From the IMG/VR virus record IMGVR_UViG_3300037882_001770, positions 124,001 through 188,000 of that record: DNA of 64,000 bases. One strand, written 5' to 3'. Under the pieces are notes generated by a model that was not told the DNA's origin, did not search any database, and saw only the letters and a list, made by a program, of their open reading frames with translations. Shown piece by piece: positions 17,221-26,751 of this stretch. The translations under genes and the position numbers were made by a program. This DNA comes from a virus. Positions within the stretch are counted from its first letter, which is position 1; each line of letters opens with the position of its first letter.

Positions 17221-18381
17221 ATGTATTCCACACAAGTTTATCTCTATCAACAACTAACTCGCGTATTGTTAATGGATACCGGTGGTGGCGAAACTTTTAT
17301 CTATAGGTATGATCCCGTGTACGCAAAACGACTAACAATTAACAAAGGTGTTGACAATGTATTGTTGTTTGAATTTGTCAACCAAGAACAAAAACCTGTC
17401 AACATCACAGGTAGCAGTTTTATATTCCGTGTGATCGATACTGCAAGTAACGAATTGTTATTGCAAAAATCCATGGATATTTTAAACGCTGCAACAGGTC
17501 GTGCAAAAGTACAATTCAGTGGCAACGAGTTGTTGGAAGTGATTGGACAACCGGCTAGTTACAGTATCCAACGTACTCAACCTGGCGGTGGTTACAGCGA
17601 TGCAGTATTTGTAGATGCTCAAGCAGGTGCCCGTGCTCCTGTAGACATTGTAGACAGTGTACTACCACAATTTGTACCCAGCGCAGAACTCACTATACCC
17701 ACAGTGGAATTAACCAGTCAAGCTAGTTACGGTGGTACCAGTTATAGTAACTATCCGGACTGGGCAGGAGCATACTGGTCCGGTGGTGGCGTAGGCCCTG
17801 GAGTTTACAACAGCTGGATGAATACCGAGTACTTCTCAAGTTTTATTGAACCAACCAGTGCGGTAACCACCATTCAAATGGATCTTGTGGGCTATACTGG
17901 CACTATCAAAGTACAGGCCGCTGAAAATTATCAAAGCATTTGGTATAATGTGTCCGAAAGTACAACCTATCTCAATGAAACACGCACCATTCATCTCAAC
18001 ATAGTTGGATGGTACCCGTTATTGAGATTGTGTTTTAACAATTCAGTATTTGCCACACCTAACCCACCTGGCGTTCCGGGCAGTGCCTACGCATTTGTAG
18101 ACAACGGTGAACTGCAAAGTATCACAGTCAGCAACGGAGGATCTGGATATATTGCACCTCCTAAGATCAATATTATTGGTAATGGTAGTGGAGCAGAAGC
18201 AGTGGCCACAATCAACAACACCGGTGTTATTACCGGAATCACTGTAACCAATCCTGGAGCCGGGTATTGGCCAGTACCGGCAGCCGGAGTCAACACAGCT
18301 GCCTATCCAGTACCACCACAGAACCAAGGTGCAATTGTGGTAATCAGCACCGGATACGTGGAAAATTTACTTTACCGATAA
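17221..18381 (+). CDS. Virion structural protein, probably tail or fibre related
   Basis: 386 residues. The middle is beta-rich. The C-terminal part carries two copies of a glycine/serine-rich repeat (ITVSNGGSGYIAPPKINI and ITGITVTNPGAGYW) common in phage tail-fibre and adhesin proteins. It follows a late promoter with only six bases before the ATG. No exact homologue is recognised. Confidence 0.65.
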   Translation: MYSTQVYLYQQLTRVLLMDTGGGETFIYRYDPVYAKRLTINKGVDNVLLFEFVNQEQKPVNITGSSFIFRVIDTASNELLLQKSMDILNAATGRAKVQFSGNELLEVIGQPASYSIQRTQPGGGYSDAVFVDAQAGARAPVDIVDSVLPQFVPSAELTIPTVELTSQASYGGTSYSNYPDWAGAYWSGGGVGPGVYNSWMNTEYFSSFIEPTSAVTTIQMDLVGYTGTIKVQAAENYQSIWYNVSESTTYLNETRTIHLNIVGWYPLLRLCFNNSVFATPNPPGVPGSAYAFVDNGELQSITVSNGGSGYIAPPKINIIGNGSGAEAVATINNTGVITGITVTNPGAGYWPVPAAGVNTAAYPVPPQNQGAIVVISTGYVENLLYR

Positions 18382-18393
18382 CACCAAACAACG

Positions 18394-18422
18394 TTGATTT
18401 TGTTTAAACAATCTGCTATAAT
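18394..18422 (+). promoter_or_regulatory. Sigma70-type promoter, leaderless type
   Basis: TTGATT, 17-base spacer, TATAAT. The primase ATG at 18429 is six bases past the -10 box, the expected +1 position. Confidence 0.82.
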
Positions 18423-18428
18423 AGTAGC

Positions 18429-19394
18429 ATGATTGATGTGGTTTCTTTTTTACCTGGCAAACGAAAACAAACAGCAAGTGGTTGGATAAGTTTCAACGCA
18501 CCCTGTTGTGTTCATCGCGGCGACACACAAGACCGTCGACAGCGGGGAGGAATTAAACCTAGCCCGGATGGATCTTGGTCATATCATTGTTTCAACTGTG
18601 GATATACTGCAAGTTTTGTACTGGGTCGCAACTTAACATTCAAAGCTCGTCGGTTACTGGAGTGGATGAATGTGCCACAGGAAGAAATTGAACGCATCAA
18701 TCTTGAAAGTTTAAAACACAAAAGCATAGAAGGCCTGTTGGGTGAGCGGCAAGAAGTAATACAAAAATTACAAAGTATTGAATTTGAGGACAAGGATTTA
18801 CCGCATAACACGCAAGAAATTGAACCAGGCGGTATTGCCGAGGCGTATCTGCGCAGTAGAAACATACCACTTGACTACCCATTTTTGTATAAAACAATGC
18901 CACGTCGTGGAATTGTAATTCCATTTACACACAACAATCAAGTGGTGGGACACACTACAAGATTTATGGATGACAAGACTCCTAGATACATCCAAGAAAT
19001 ACAGCCAGGTTATGTGTTTGGCACAGATTTACAAAAAGCCACGTGGCAATCGGCCATTGTGGTAGAAGGTGTTTTTGATGCACTAAGCATTAACGGTCTG
19101 GCAGTATTACATGCAGAGATCAACGATGCACAAGTCAGACTCATACGCAGTCTTGGGCGCGAAGTTGTGGTAGTGCCAGATCAAGATGAAGCCGGAATGA
19201 AGCTGGTGGATCGTGCAATAGAACTAGGTTGGTCGGTTAGTATACCCAATTGGCCTGTAGGCGTTAAAGATGTGAATGATGCAGTGATTCGTTTGGGTCG
19301 TTTGGCAACCTTGATAACTATCATGCAGGCCAAGGAAACCAGCAGAATTAAAATTGAACTAAGGAAGAAACAACTTGTCAAACGCCTACGATAA
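18429..19394 (+). CDS. 61: DNA primase, gp61/DnaG type
   Basis: 321 residues, close to T4 gp61 (342). It makes RNA primers for the gp41 helicase. A zinc site near residues 26-56 (NAPCCVHRG ... YHCFNCGYTASF) is followed by a TOPRIM domain: VVEGVFDALSI (catalytic Glu) and VVVPDQDEAGMKLVDRA (DxD). The zinc motif sits close to the start codon, which supports ATG 18429 even though it appears leaderless. Confidence 0.9.
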   Translation: MIDVVSFLPGKRKQTASGWISFNAPCCVHRGDTQDRRQRGGIKPSPDGSWSYHCFNCGYTASFVLGRNLTFKARRLLEWMNVPQEEIERINLESLKHKSIEGLLGERQEVIQKLQSIEFEDKDLPHNTQEIEPGGIAEAYLRSRNIPLDYPFLYKTMPRRGIVIPFTHNNQVVGHTTRFMDDKTPRYIQEIQPGYVFGTDLQKATWQSAIVVEGVFDALSINGLAVLHAEINDAQVRLIRSLGREVVVVPDQDEAGMKLVDRAIELGWSVSIPNWPVGVKDVNDAVIRLGRLATLITIMQAKETSRIKIELRKKQLVKRLR

Positions 19395-20490
19395 CTGGTG
19401 CCCCGAAGTGTACAAAGGGTTATTTGTGGATCGGTTTAACGATAATTCATTAAGGATAGCACCCTGTTGCCAAAGCAGTTCTAGCATAGAACCCACTGAA
19501 ACTTTTAATTTTGAAACAAGTCCTTATTTGACTGAACTTAGAGATCAGTTTTCGCAAGGAAAAAAACCTTCGGCATGTAATCGTTGTTGGGAAGCCGAAC
19601 GCCTGGGGCACAAAAGTCGCAGACAAAGCTCTATTGATTTTTTTCAATTGCCGCAGGCCGACACCGCAGTAGAATTAATGAGATTGGATCACAGTGCCAC
19701 TTGGGCATGTAATTTGGCTTGTATTATGTGCGATCCTAGGAATAGCAGTACCTGGGCAGTAGAGTTAAAAACACCAAAAAGTCAACTTCGCTCGATGGGT
19801 CGACAATTCCAAAAAAATAATAATTTTATCAAACAACTCGATTTGACAAAAATTAAAAAAATACATTTTAACGGTGGCGAACCCATGCTCAATAACGATC
19901 AACTTGATCTATTAGAGGTGCTGGATCAAAATAATTTACTGTCTGGAATCTCAATTAGTTATAACACAAATGGCACTGTTATGCCAAGTGAACAGTTAGT
20001 TAACTATTGGAAAAAGGCCCGTATAGTAAAGTTGTTTTTTAGCATTGATGGAACAGACAAATCTTTTGAATATATCAGATATCCAGCAAGTTGGGAAGCC
20101 ACATCTAACAACATAATAACAATGAGAGATATGTTGCCGACCAATGTGATGTTTGGTATCAATGCTACAGCAGCTTGTTATAATATTTTTGAACTGTGTA
20201 ATGTGTGGAGTTGGTTTGAACAGAATCTAATAGATAAGAGAGAACATGACCAGGGTGACTTTTGTTGGCAGTTTGCGTATAATTATGATATAGCCTGGCT
20301 TACCAAAGAAGTTAAAGAACGAGCTCTACTACAAATAGAACCAATCAAGGCATTGTCAGGAATCGCCGAGTATTTAAAAACAACAATTAACAATGGCCCT
20401 GTGAGACAATGGATAAATGACTTAACACAAATTGATGTCAGACGTGGTACTAACTGGAAAGACAGTTTGCAAGTTGGAAAATATTATTAA
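19375..20490 (+). CDS. Radical SAM protein 1
   Basis: 371 residues, TTG start after AGGA, overlapping the primase end. The [4Fe-4S]/SAM motif CxxxCxxC reads CNLACIMC near residues 117-124. HFNGGEPML (GGEP) follows, then KLFFSIDGTDKS. An N-terminal cysteine set (APCCQ..., ACNRCWEAE) may bind an auxiliary cluster (Twitch/SPASM-like). Radical SAM proteins of this kind occur in T4-like marine phages. The substrate is unknown. Confidence 0.85.
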   Translation: MSNAYDNWCPEVYKGLFVDRFNDNSLRIAPCCQSSSSIEPTETFNFETSPYLTELRDQFSQGKKPSACNRCWEAERLGHKSRRQSSIDFFQLPQADTAVELMRLDHSATWACNLACIMCDPRNSSTWAVELKTPKSQLRSMGRQFQKNNNFIKQLDLTKIKKIHFNGGEPMLNNDQLDLLEVLDQNNLLSGISISYNTNGTVMPSEQLVNYWKKARIVKLFFSIDGTDKSFEYIRYPASWEATSNNIITMRDMLPTNVMFGINATAACYNIFELCNVWSWFEQNLIDKREHDQGDFCWQFAYNYDIAWLTKEVKERALLQIEPIKALSGIAEYLKTTINNGPVRQWINDLTQIDVRRGTNWKDSLQVGKYY

Positions 20491-20499
20491 GGAATTAGC

Positions 20500-21909
20500 A
20501 TGTTAAAAGACTACGGGCTTGATGTCCAAAAACTATTCTTAGAAATGATGTTGCAAGACGCAGAGTCATATGTGCGTGTGCAGAATATCTACAATCCAGA
20601 GAATTTTGATCGAAGTCTACGTCCAGTGGCAGAGTTCATTGCAACTCATAGCAATGAATATAAAACATTACCAGGGCCAGATCAAATTAAAGCAGCCACT
20701 GGTGTGGAACTAAAACATATTCCTGAGTTGAATGACGGTCACTTTGAGTGGTTCATGACCGAGTTCGAAGGATTTACTCGTAGACAAGAACTAGAACGTG
20801 CAATTTTAAAGAGTGCAGACTTGCTAGAAAAAGGCGAGTATGATCCGGTAGAAAAACTTATCAAAGACGCGGTCCAAATATCACTTACTAAAGACATGGG
20901 CACGGATTATTTTAATGATCCCAGTGCTCGTATCAACAAGTATTTTAATTCGGGCGGACAAGTGTCAACAGGGTGGCCACAGATGGACAAGATCTTGTAT
21001 GGTGGATTCAGTCGCGGCGAATTAAATATTTTTGCTGGTGGATCAGGATCGGGTAAATCTTTGGTTATGATGAACATAGCATTGAGTTGGCTCCAGGCCG
21101 GACTTAGTGGCGTGTATATCAGTTTAGAACTGAGTGAAGAATTGTGTGCGTTACGTACAGATGCCATGTTGGCAGGGATGAGTACAAAAGAAATTCGTAA
21201 GGACATTGATCAAACAGAACTCAAAGTCAAACTTGTGAGCAAGAAAGCCGGACAATATCGTATCAAGGCCCTGCCGGCCCAATCAAACATCAATGATATC
21301 CGTAGTTATATCAAAGAAGTGCAAGTGCAAACAGGGATCAAAGTAGACTTTATCATGTGTGACTACCTGGACTTGTTGATGCCGGTGAGTGCCAAAGTCA
21401 GCCCCAACGACTTGTTTGTCAAAGATAAGTACGTAAGTGAAGAATTGCGTAACTTGGCCAAAGAACTCAATGTGTTATTTGTAACAGCGTCGCAGTTGAA
21501 TCGTAGTGCTGTGGAAGAAATTGAATTTGACCACAGTCACATTAGTGGTGGTATTAGTAAGATCAATACTGCTGATAACGTGTTTGGTATCTTTACAAGT
21601 CGTGCCATGCGTGAGCGTGGCAAGTATCAAATTCAATGTATGAAGAGCCGTAGTTCAACAGGTGTAGGACAAAAGATTGATCTAGACTACAACATTGAAA
21701 CCATGCGTATCACCGATCCCGGCGAAGATGCCGGTCCGGTTAATTCGTTTAATAAATCCAATTTACTCGACAGTATCAAAGCCAAAAGCACAATGATCAA
21801 CGGAACAGAACCAGCAACCCCAGCTGATAGAACAGAGATTAGCAAGATTACTGCTGACGTACAAAGTGCTAAATTAAAACAACTGTTAGGACAGATCAAA
21901 CAATCGTGA
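20500..21909 (+). CDS. 41: Replicative DNA helicase, gp41/DnaB type
   Basis: 469 residues (T4 gp41 has 475). Helical N-terminal domain, then the RecA-like core: GGSGSGKS (Walker A), GVYISLELSEE, a DFIMCDYLDLL Walker B region, and VTASQLNRSA with a later HISGGISKINTADN. It forms hexamers that unwind dsDNA 5'-3' at the fork with the primase encoded two genes earlier. Confidence 0.92.
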   Translation: MLKDYGLDVQKLFLEMMLQDAESYVRVQNIYNPENFDRSLRPVAEFIATHSNEYKTLPGPDQIKAATGVELKHIPELNDGHFEWFMTEFEGFTRRQELERAILKSADLLEKGEYDPVEKLIKDAVQISLTKDMGTDYFNDPSARINKYFNSGGQVSTGWPQMDKILYGGFSRGELNIFAGGSGSGKSLVMMNIALSWLQAGLSGVYISLELSEELCALRTDAMLAGMSTKEIRKDIDQTELKVKLVSKKAGQYRIKALPAQSNINDIRSYIKEVQVQTGIKVDFIMCDYLDLLMPVSAKVSPNDLFVKDKYVSEELRNLAKELNVLFVTASQLNRSAVEEIEFDHSHISGGISKINTADNVFGIFTSRAMRERGKYQIQCMKSRSSTGVGQKIDLDYNIETMRITDPGEDAGPVNSFNKSNLLDSIKAKSTMINGTEPATPADRTEISKITADVQSAKLKQLLGQIKQS

Positions 21910-22910
21910 TTGATTACACGAATATAAAAGATGTTCACTTAGAAATATCTAGTCTATGCAATGCCAGTTGTCCATGGTGTCCTAGAACATTTTGGGGCTA
22001 CCCCCACAATGGTGGGTATCCTGAGACCAATCTTTCGTTAGCTCAGGCCAAAGTAATATTTCATCCTGAATTTTTAACTCAATTAGATAGCATACGTATC
22101 AACGGAAACTTTGGCGACATTGTGATGAATCTAGAGGGCCCTGATATTGTTGATTATTTTTTCAGTGCAAATCCCAAGTTAGATATTACTATCAGTACCA
22201 ATGGCGGTGCAAGAAATAGTAAATTTTGGACTCGATTAGCACAAACCCCTGCTAAAGTGTGGTTTTGTCTTGATGGACTAGAAGACACTCATCACTTGTA
22301 TAGACAAAACACAGTTTGGGCCACGGTGATTCGCAATGCTCAAACATTCATTGCCGCTGGCGGACATGCTGTGTGGAAATTTATTCCATTTGATCATAAT
22401 CGTCATCAAATTGATGCTTGTCGCAAACTTTCAAAAAATCTTGGGTTTTTAAATTTTCAGATAGTTAGCGATGGACGAGATGTTGCGCCTGTCTTTAATA
22501 AAGATGGCAAGTTAACACATACTCTTGGCAATTATACTGGAGAAAAAAGTTTTGAAATATTGTTTCATAACAAGAAAACAACTTTATTAGAAGATATTAC
22601 AGTAGATCGCACTCCTAAAAATAAAATCAATTGCAAAACACAAACAAGTAAATCAATTTATATTGCGGCCAACGGAGACGTAAGTCCGTGTTGTTTCACT
22701 GGATTTTATCCCAAAACATTTGGAGCCGGGCATTATCATCAGCCAACTAATGCACAACTGATTCCGCTAATTGCAAAAAATAATGCGTTAGTGTATCCAT
22801 TGGATCAATGTATAGAGTGGTTTAAATCTATTGAAAATTCTTGGAAAATTGCCAATTATGAACAAGGGCGTTTGGTAATTTGTGACGATGTATGTGGACA
22901 AACCCGATAA
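21906..22910 (+). CDS. Radical SAM protein 2
   Basis: 334 residues, GTG overlapping the helicase stop. Motif CNASCPWC near residues 18-25 (CxxxCxxC). A second cysteine set, DVSPCCF and VICDDVCG at the C-terminus, suggests a SPASM-type auxiliary cluster. Such enzymes often modify peptides or RNA. The substrate here is unknown. It follows the helicase, so radical SAM genes alternate with gp61 and gp41. Confidence 0.85.
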   Translation: MIDYTNIKDVHLEISSLCNASCPWCPRTFWGYPHNGGYPETNLSLAQAKVIFHPEFLTQLDSIRINGNFGDIVMNLEGPDIVDYFFSANPKLDITISTNGGARNSKFWTRLAQTPAKVWFCLDGLEDTHHLYRQNTVWATVIRNAQTFIAAGGHAVWKFIPFDHNRHQIDACRKLSKNLGFLNFQIVSDGRDVAPVFNKDGKLTHTLGNYTGEKSFEILFHNKKTTLLEDITVDRTPKNKINCKTQTSKSIYIAANGDVSPCCFTGFYPKTFGAGHYHQPTNAQLIPLIAKNNALVYPLDQCIEWFKSIENSWKIANYEQGRLVICDDVCGQTR

Positions 22911-22913
22911 ATA
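22906..22913 (+). promoter_or_regulatory. T4-type late promoter (GATAAATA)
   Basis: Overlaps the stop of the radical SAM gene. The 22934 gene follows after a short leader. Confidence 0.62.
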
Positions 22914-22933
22914 ATAAAAAGGTTCTGGCCAAT

Positions 22934-23182
22934 ATGCAAAAGAAAACCCGTAGTATTTTAGAAGAATTAGATAGTTTATATGCTGAGCGAGATAATCGAC
23001 ATGTGATCGAAAATCGCGCTTCTAATATCATTGCCAGTGCTATACGCTTGTTAGAGCAGATTGACGAAAGTTATAGTCCCGAGCAGGCCGATAATTTAAC
23101 TCGCAAGTTGATCAATGCTATCAAGCTGAGAGACCCGGGTAAATTTACTCGTACTGTAAGGAAAACTGATGCAAATTCATGA
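22934..23182 (+). CDS. Late protein of unknown function
   Basis: 82 residues, helical and charged. ATG 22934 is taken because it lies just downstream of the late promoter; the earlier ATG at 22892 is inside the previous gene. It overlaps the next gene by 14 bases. Probably a small virion or assembly protein. Confidence 0.62.
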   Translation: MQKKTRSILEELDSLYAERDNRHVIENRASNIIASAIRLLEQIDESYSPEQADNLTRKLINAIKLRDPGKFTRTVRKTDANS

Positions 23183-24200
23183 AGTAACTCAGTCAAAACA
23201 GAAACAACTAGATGAAGGCTTGCCGGCTCCTAGCTGGGCAGGTGACATCAAAAAATACGCCAAAGCTGCATTAGATCCTGCAGCCTGGAAAGGCGGTGGC
23301 AGACTAGACAAAAATTTAGCCGCACAAGAAGTCGCCCAACAAACACAGCAGTACGTCAATAAATTAGCCAGCGAGTGGTTAGCCGGACCTGGCAAAACCA
23401 CTGTACAAAAAACCGCTCCTGCAGCCGCCAATACTGCTACTGTACAAAAAACCGCTCCTGCAGCCGCCAATACTGCTACTGTACAAAAAACTGCTCCCGC
23501 CAATACAACTCCTGCGGTAGGTATGCGCTTCAGAGTGGTCAACCCAAGCAATCAAGGTACCTACTTCAAAACTGGCAATACCTGGAGTACCGAACTTGGG
23601 CAACCGATAGTTGCGCCAAAAACAATTGAGTATTTGGAAAAACTACTAGATGGTGGTGCAGGTAGAGAAGAACCAACACCAACAAACAAAATCCGAGAAG
23701 CACCAGAATATACAACTCCAGCTGGCATTGTGGTCCCGGGTGGTGCCAAAACAGCCGCACCCACCTCTGCTTCCACAAACACCAGTTCAACCTACAGCAA
23801 TCAGTTAAGAGACTGGACCGCTGGCAAGTTAAAAAGTACAGAACCAAGTACTGGTGCGCCTATCACATTAGATGATGTTGAAGCCAATGCCGGAACCAAA
23901 CAACAGTTGACCCGCTTGTTAACAGCAATTAATCAAAGCACAGGCAACCCCACTGAACTAGAAAAACTAATAAAAAACTACTTGTTGACCGCAGTGCATG
24001 GAATACAACAACGGTCGGCTGAGATTAGATCAACTGTGCCAAAAGCACAACTAACAACTCGTCGTTCAGCTGGTAGCATAACCAACGATGCACTGTATAA
24101 ATTAGGACAAGACGTTATCGGTCGTGGAGAACGGGTGCAGAACCCAACAGGAAGCCCGACCATTGACCGAATGTTACAACAAGCTGGATTATTAAAATGA
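23169..24200 (+). CDS. Late structural-type protein with tandem repeats
   Basis: 343 residues. Near residues 77-112 are tandem Thr/Ala/Pro repeats (TVQKTAPAAANTA) from 39-bp DNA repeats. The flanks are Ala/Thr/Pro-rich, as in phage linker or fibre proteins. It overlaps the following gene by four bases. No family recognised. Confidence 0.62.
   Translation: MQIHEVTQSKQKQLDEGLPAPSWAGDIKKYAKAALDPAAWKGGGRLDKNLAAQEVAQQTQQYVNKLASEWLAGPGKTTVQKTAPAAANTATVQKTAPAAANTATVQKTAPANTTPAVGMRFRVVNPSNQGTYFKTGNTWSTELGQPIVAPKTIEYLEKLLDGGAGREEPTPTNKIREAPEYTTPAGIVVPGGAKTAAPTSASTNTSSTYSNQLRDWTAGKLKSTEPSTGAPITLDDVEANAGTKQQLTRLLTAINQSTGNPTELEKLIKNYLLTAVHGIQQRSAEIRSTVPKAQLTTRRSAGSITNDALYKLGQDVIGRGERVQNPTGSPTIDRMLQQAGLLK
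23400..23507 (+). repeat. 39-bp in-frame tandem repeat
   Basis: Two identical 39-base units (23400-23438, 23439-23477) and a third, degenerate partial copy. Each encodes 13 residues with the pattern TVQKTAPAAANTA. Such runs change copy number by slippage. Confidence 0.9.
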
Positions 24201-26140
24201 ATATTTTTGAAGGTGGCAACGTATTCAAAGACGCCAATGGACGAGCATTGACTCAACGTATTGATCAGACCGATGTAAAGACCACATTGGCATGGCTAGA
24301 ACAATTGTTGCCCAGCATGGATTTGCAAAATAACACACTAGGGTCAACTGGAATCAAAGCAACCAGCGGTGATCTGGATATTGCAGTTGATACCAGTCAA
24401 GTGACCAAAGAACAAATGGTGGCACAACTAACACGTTGGGCACAAAGTCATGGGTTCAAAGCCGATGAATGGATCAAAAAGACCGGCACAGCAGTACACT
24501 TTAAAACACCTATAAATGGACGGCCAGACCAAGGGTTTGTACAGACTGATTTTATGTTCTTGAGCAATGTGCCTTGGTCAAAGTTTGTGTTGGGTGCAAT
24601 GCCAGCAGACAGTGGGTACAAAGGTCGAGAGCGCAATGTGTTAATGAATAGTATTGCCAAAAGTATGGGTTACAAATTGAATCAAAATGCCGGTATTGCT
24701 AACCGCGCAACCAACGAAATTCTGTCAGACGATCCGGACCAAGTGGCCAAGATGTTGTTGAACAAGTCCGCCACACGCCAAGACTTGGCCAGCGTTGAAT
24801 CTATATTGGCAGCACTAGCTAAAGACCCCAAACGCGAAGCAAAGTTGGCTGATTTTAAAGCACACATGGAACGTGAAGGCTTGCCATTTATGGAAAGTGA
24901 AATGCCACCGCTAACCGGCTACACCGAAGTAAATTTTTTAGCTCGCCTGCGTGACCGTATTGTAAATCAAGGCATGCAACCCATTATGGAAGCCGGTGTA
25001 ATGCCACAAGTTGGCGGCCGTGCCAAGGGCATTGAACACATTGAAGATTTGGTATTCCGTAACGGAACCGCAGGTATTCAACAGGCATTGTCGGTTATTG
25101 AACATATGAAAACCAACACAAAGAAATCTACCACAGTTAAATGGGATGGAAAACCTGCGTTGATTTTTGGTCGTTTGCCTGACGGAACATTTGTATTAAC
25201 TGATGTTGCTGGCTTTACTGCTAAGGGTTATAATGGACTATTTACAAGTCCTCGTCAAGTTATCAAGCACCTGGCCGCAAGAGATGCCGATGCCGAATCA
25301 AAAGGAAAACCGTCTGGCCGTGTTGCGACACTGGGCCCGCTGTATCAACAACTGTGGCCTTTATTACAAGCGGCTGTTCCTGAAAATTACAAAGGTTTTA
25401 TCCAAGGCGATTTGTTGTACACCAGTACTCCACCGGAACAGGCAGGAAATTTAGTATTTCAACCCAACACAGTTCCTTACAGTATTCCGGCTGCCAGCAA
25501 ATTAGGGCAAGAAATCGCTGACAGTAATGTGGGCATTGCTATTCACACTCGTTACAAGGAACCCGGCGCTGCCAAGCAACCGTTGGGACGTCCAGCATTA
25601 AATCCTGTAGAAGGCCTGTTGTTGATGGAGCCAATTGCTCCATCAGAAAATGTTGAACCTGCAGACAGCAAAAGTGTTAAACAACTAAAACAATTGGTTG
25701 CCAAACATGGCAAAGACATTGATAGCCTGTTTAATCCTGCAGACCTAAGAGCCGCACAAATTACTGATTTGCCCAAACTTGCCATTGACTTTATTAACTA
25801 TCTAATTCATAATACCGGCAACGATAACACTGTAGTAGGAAATTTTGATGCTGGAAACATTTTACAAGATTTCTTTAATTGGTTAAAAGTCACAGTGACT
25901 CCTAAAAAATACAATAACATACTTGAATACACACAAAGCCCACGCAGTAATATGTCTGGATTGAGTGCGGCATTTGCGGCATTTGTATTGTTGCACAATA
26001 TAAAAATGGATATTCTACAACAACTGGATCGCCAAGTGCCCGGACAAGAAGGATGGGTGGTTACAGTGCCCGGTGGTGTGGTCAAGTTTGTTAATCGTTT
26101 TGAATTTACCCGTGCAAACCGGTTGGCAAATCCTGAATAA
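24197..26140 (+). CDS. Two-domain nucleotidyltransferase-like protein (Pol beta-type plus ligase-type motif)
   Basis: 647 residues. Residues 49-65 (GSTGIKATSGDLDIAVD) fit the GS...DxD pattern of minimal nucleotidyltransferases. Residue K315 opens KWDGKPALIFGR, the KxDG adenylation motif of ATP-dependent ligases, with downstream GDLLYT and EGLLLM stretches resembling motifs III and IV. This matches a family seen in T4-like marine phages that I cannot name with certainty. Activity is inferred; it may seal or tag nucleic acid. It is expressed with late genes. Confidence 0.7.
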   Translation: MNIFEGGNVFKDANGRALTQRIDQTDVKTTLAWLEQLLPSMDLQNNTLGSTGIKATSGDLDIAVDTSQVTKEQMVAQLTRWAQSHGFKADEWIKKTGTAVHFKTPINGRPDQGFVQTDFMFLSNVPWSKFVLGAMPADSGYKGRERNVLMNSIAKSMGYKLNQNAGIANRATNEILSDDPDQVAKMLLNKSATRQDLASVESILAALAKDPKREAKLADFKAHMEREGLPFMESEMPPLTGYTEVNFLARLRDRIVNQGMQPIMEAGVMPQVGGRAKGIEHIEDLVFRNGTAGIQQALSVIEHMKTNTKKSTTVKWDGKPALIFGRLPDGTFVLTDVAGFTAKGYNGLFTSPRQVIKHLAARDADAESKGKPSGRVATLGPLYQQLWPLLQAAVPENYKGFIQGDLLYTSTPPEQAGNLVFQPNTVPYSIPAASKLGQEIADSNVGIAIHTRYKEPGAAKQPLGRPALNPVEGLLLMEPIAPSENVEPADSKSVKQLKQLVAKHGKDIDSLFNPADLRAAQITDLPKLAIDFINYLIHNTGNDNTVVGNFDAGNILQDFFNWLKVTVTPKKYNNILEYTQSPRSNMSGLSAAFAAFVLLHNIKMDILQQLDRQVPGQEGWVVTVPGGVVKFVNRFEFTRANRLANPE

Positions 26141-26172
26141 TCCTAGCCAAAATCTCCTTTTTTGCCTCAAAT

Positions 26173-26180
26173 GGTAAATA
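26173..26180 (+). promoter_or_regulatory. T4-type late promoter (GGTAAATA)
   Basis: Followed at the expected start by a GGAC/GTCC hairpin (26187-26199) and a ribosome site (AGGAG) before ATG 26220. Confidence 0.65.
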
Positions 26181-26219
26181 TTAGTAGGACCTTGAGTCCA
26201 CACATATAGGAGAATTAAA

Positions 26220-26669
26220 ATGGCATCATTAACAATCACATCCGGCGGATCACAACCAGTATTCGCATCTGACACCCTAAACGGTTCAGTATCTAGCTCT
26301 ACATACCTTGCAGGCGTTCCAACTAACTTAGCAGGCCCAAAACTTGACTTCTTTGGTTGCGATCTTGGTGCAAGCCCAGCTGCTGAAGCAGCTGTTAACG
26401 GTATGTTACAGACATTGTTGCAAAGCATTCAGCAGACAGCTACAGTAGCTATCTACCAAGTTGCTGCTACAACAAACGTAACAAACTTCTCTGTTGCTAC
26501 ATACCCAACAGGTGCTTTTAACACAGCAACTGATGGTACTGACAACTCAGCAGCTACTTTGCAAGCTCAGATCCGTGCATTGGGCACAGTTGATGGCTAT
26601 GACTTGTCTGGCGCAACTGTAACTAACGTTGGTTTCCGTTTGGCTAGTACAGCTACATCAGCATCATAA
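26220..26669 (+). CDS. Probable abundant virion protein
   Basis: 149 residues, Ala/Thr/Ser-rich, with few charged residues. It has a late promoter, a 5' hairpin, AGGAG and a strong terminator of its own, the layout of a highly expressed monocistronic structural gene. It may be a head decoration or fibre protein. No family recognised. Confidence 0.65.
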   Translation: MASLTITSGGSQPVFASDTLNGSVSSSTYLAGVPTNLAGPKLDFFGCDLGASPAAEAAVNGMLQTLLQSIQQTATVAIYQVAATTNVTNFSVATYPTGAFNTATDGTDNSAATLQAQIRALGTVDGYDLSGATVTNVGFRLASTATSAS

Positions 26670-26691
26670 TTTTAAAGTTTACTTTAAAAAC

Positions 26692-26716
26692 AAAAAGCAC
26701 CGCAAGGTGCTTTTTT
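26692..26716 (+). terminator. Rho-independent terminator
   Basis: AAAAAGCACC / GGTGCTTTTT stem with a GCAA tetraloop, then T residues, ending the 26220 gene. Confidence 0.92.
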
Positions 26717-26735
26717 GTTGGCTACGTTTTTTATC

Positions 26736-26743
26736 ATTAAATA
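26736..26743 (+). promoter_or_regulatory. T4-type late promoter (ATTAAATA)
   Basis: Eight bases before ATG 26752, with no Shine-Dalgarno, so the leader is at most a few bases. Confidence 0.55.
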
Positions 26744-26751
26744 CCCGTATA

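Noticed and set aside
23400-23507. CRISPR-like repeats
   Set aside because: The units are contiguous, have no spacers and encode an in-frame peptide repeat.
26015-26428. 137-residue minus-strand frame opposite two late genes
   Set aside because: It crosses two plus-strand genes and a late promoter; shadow frame.
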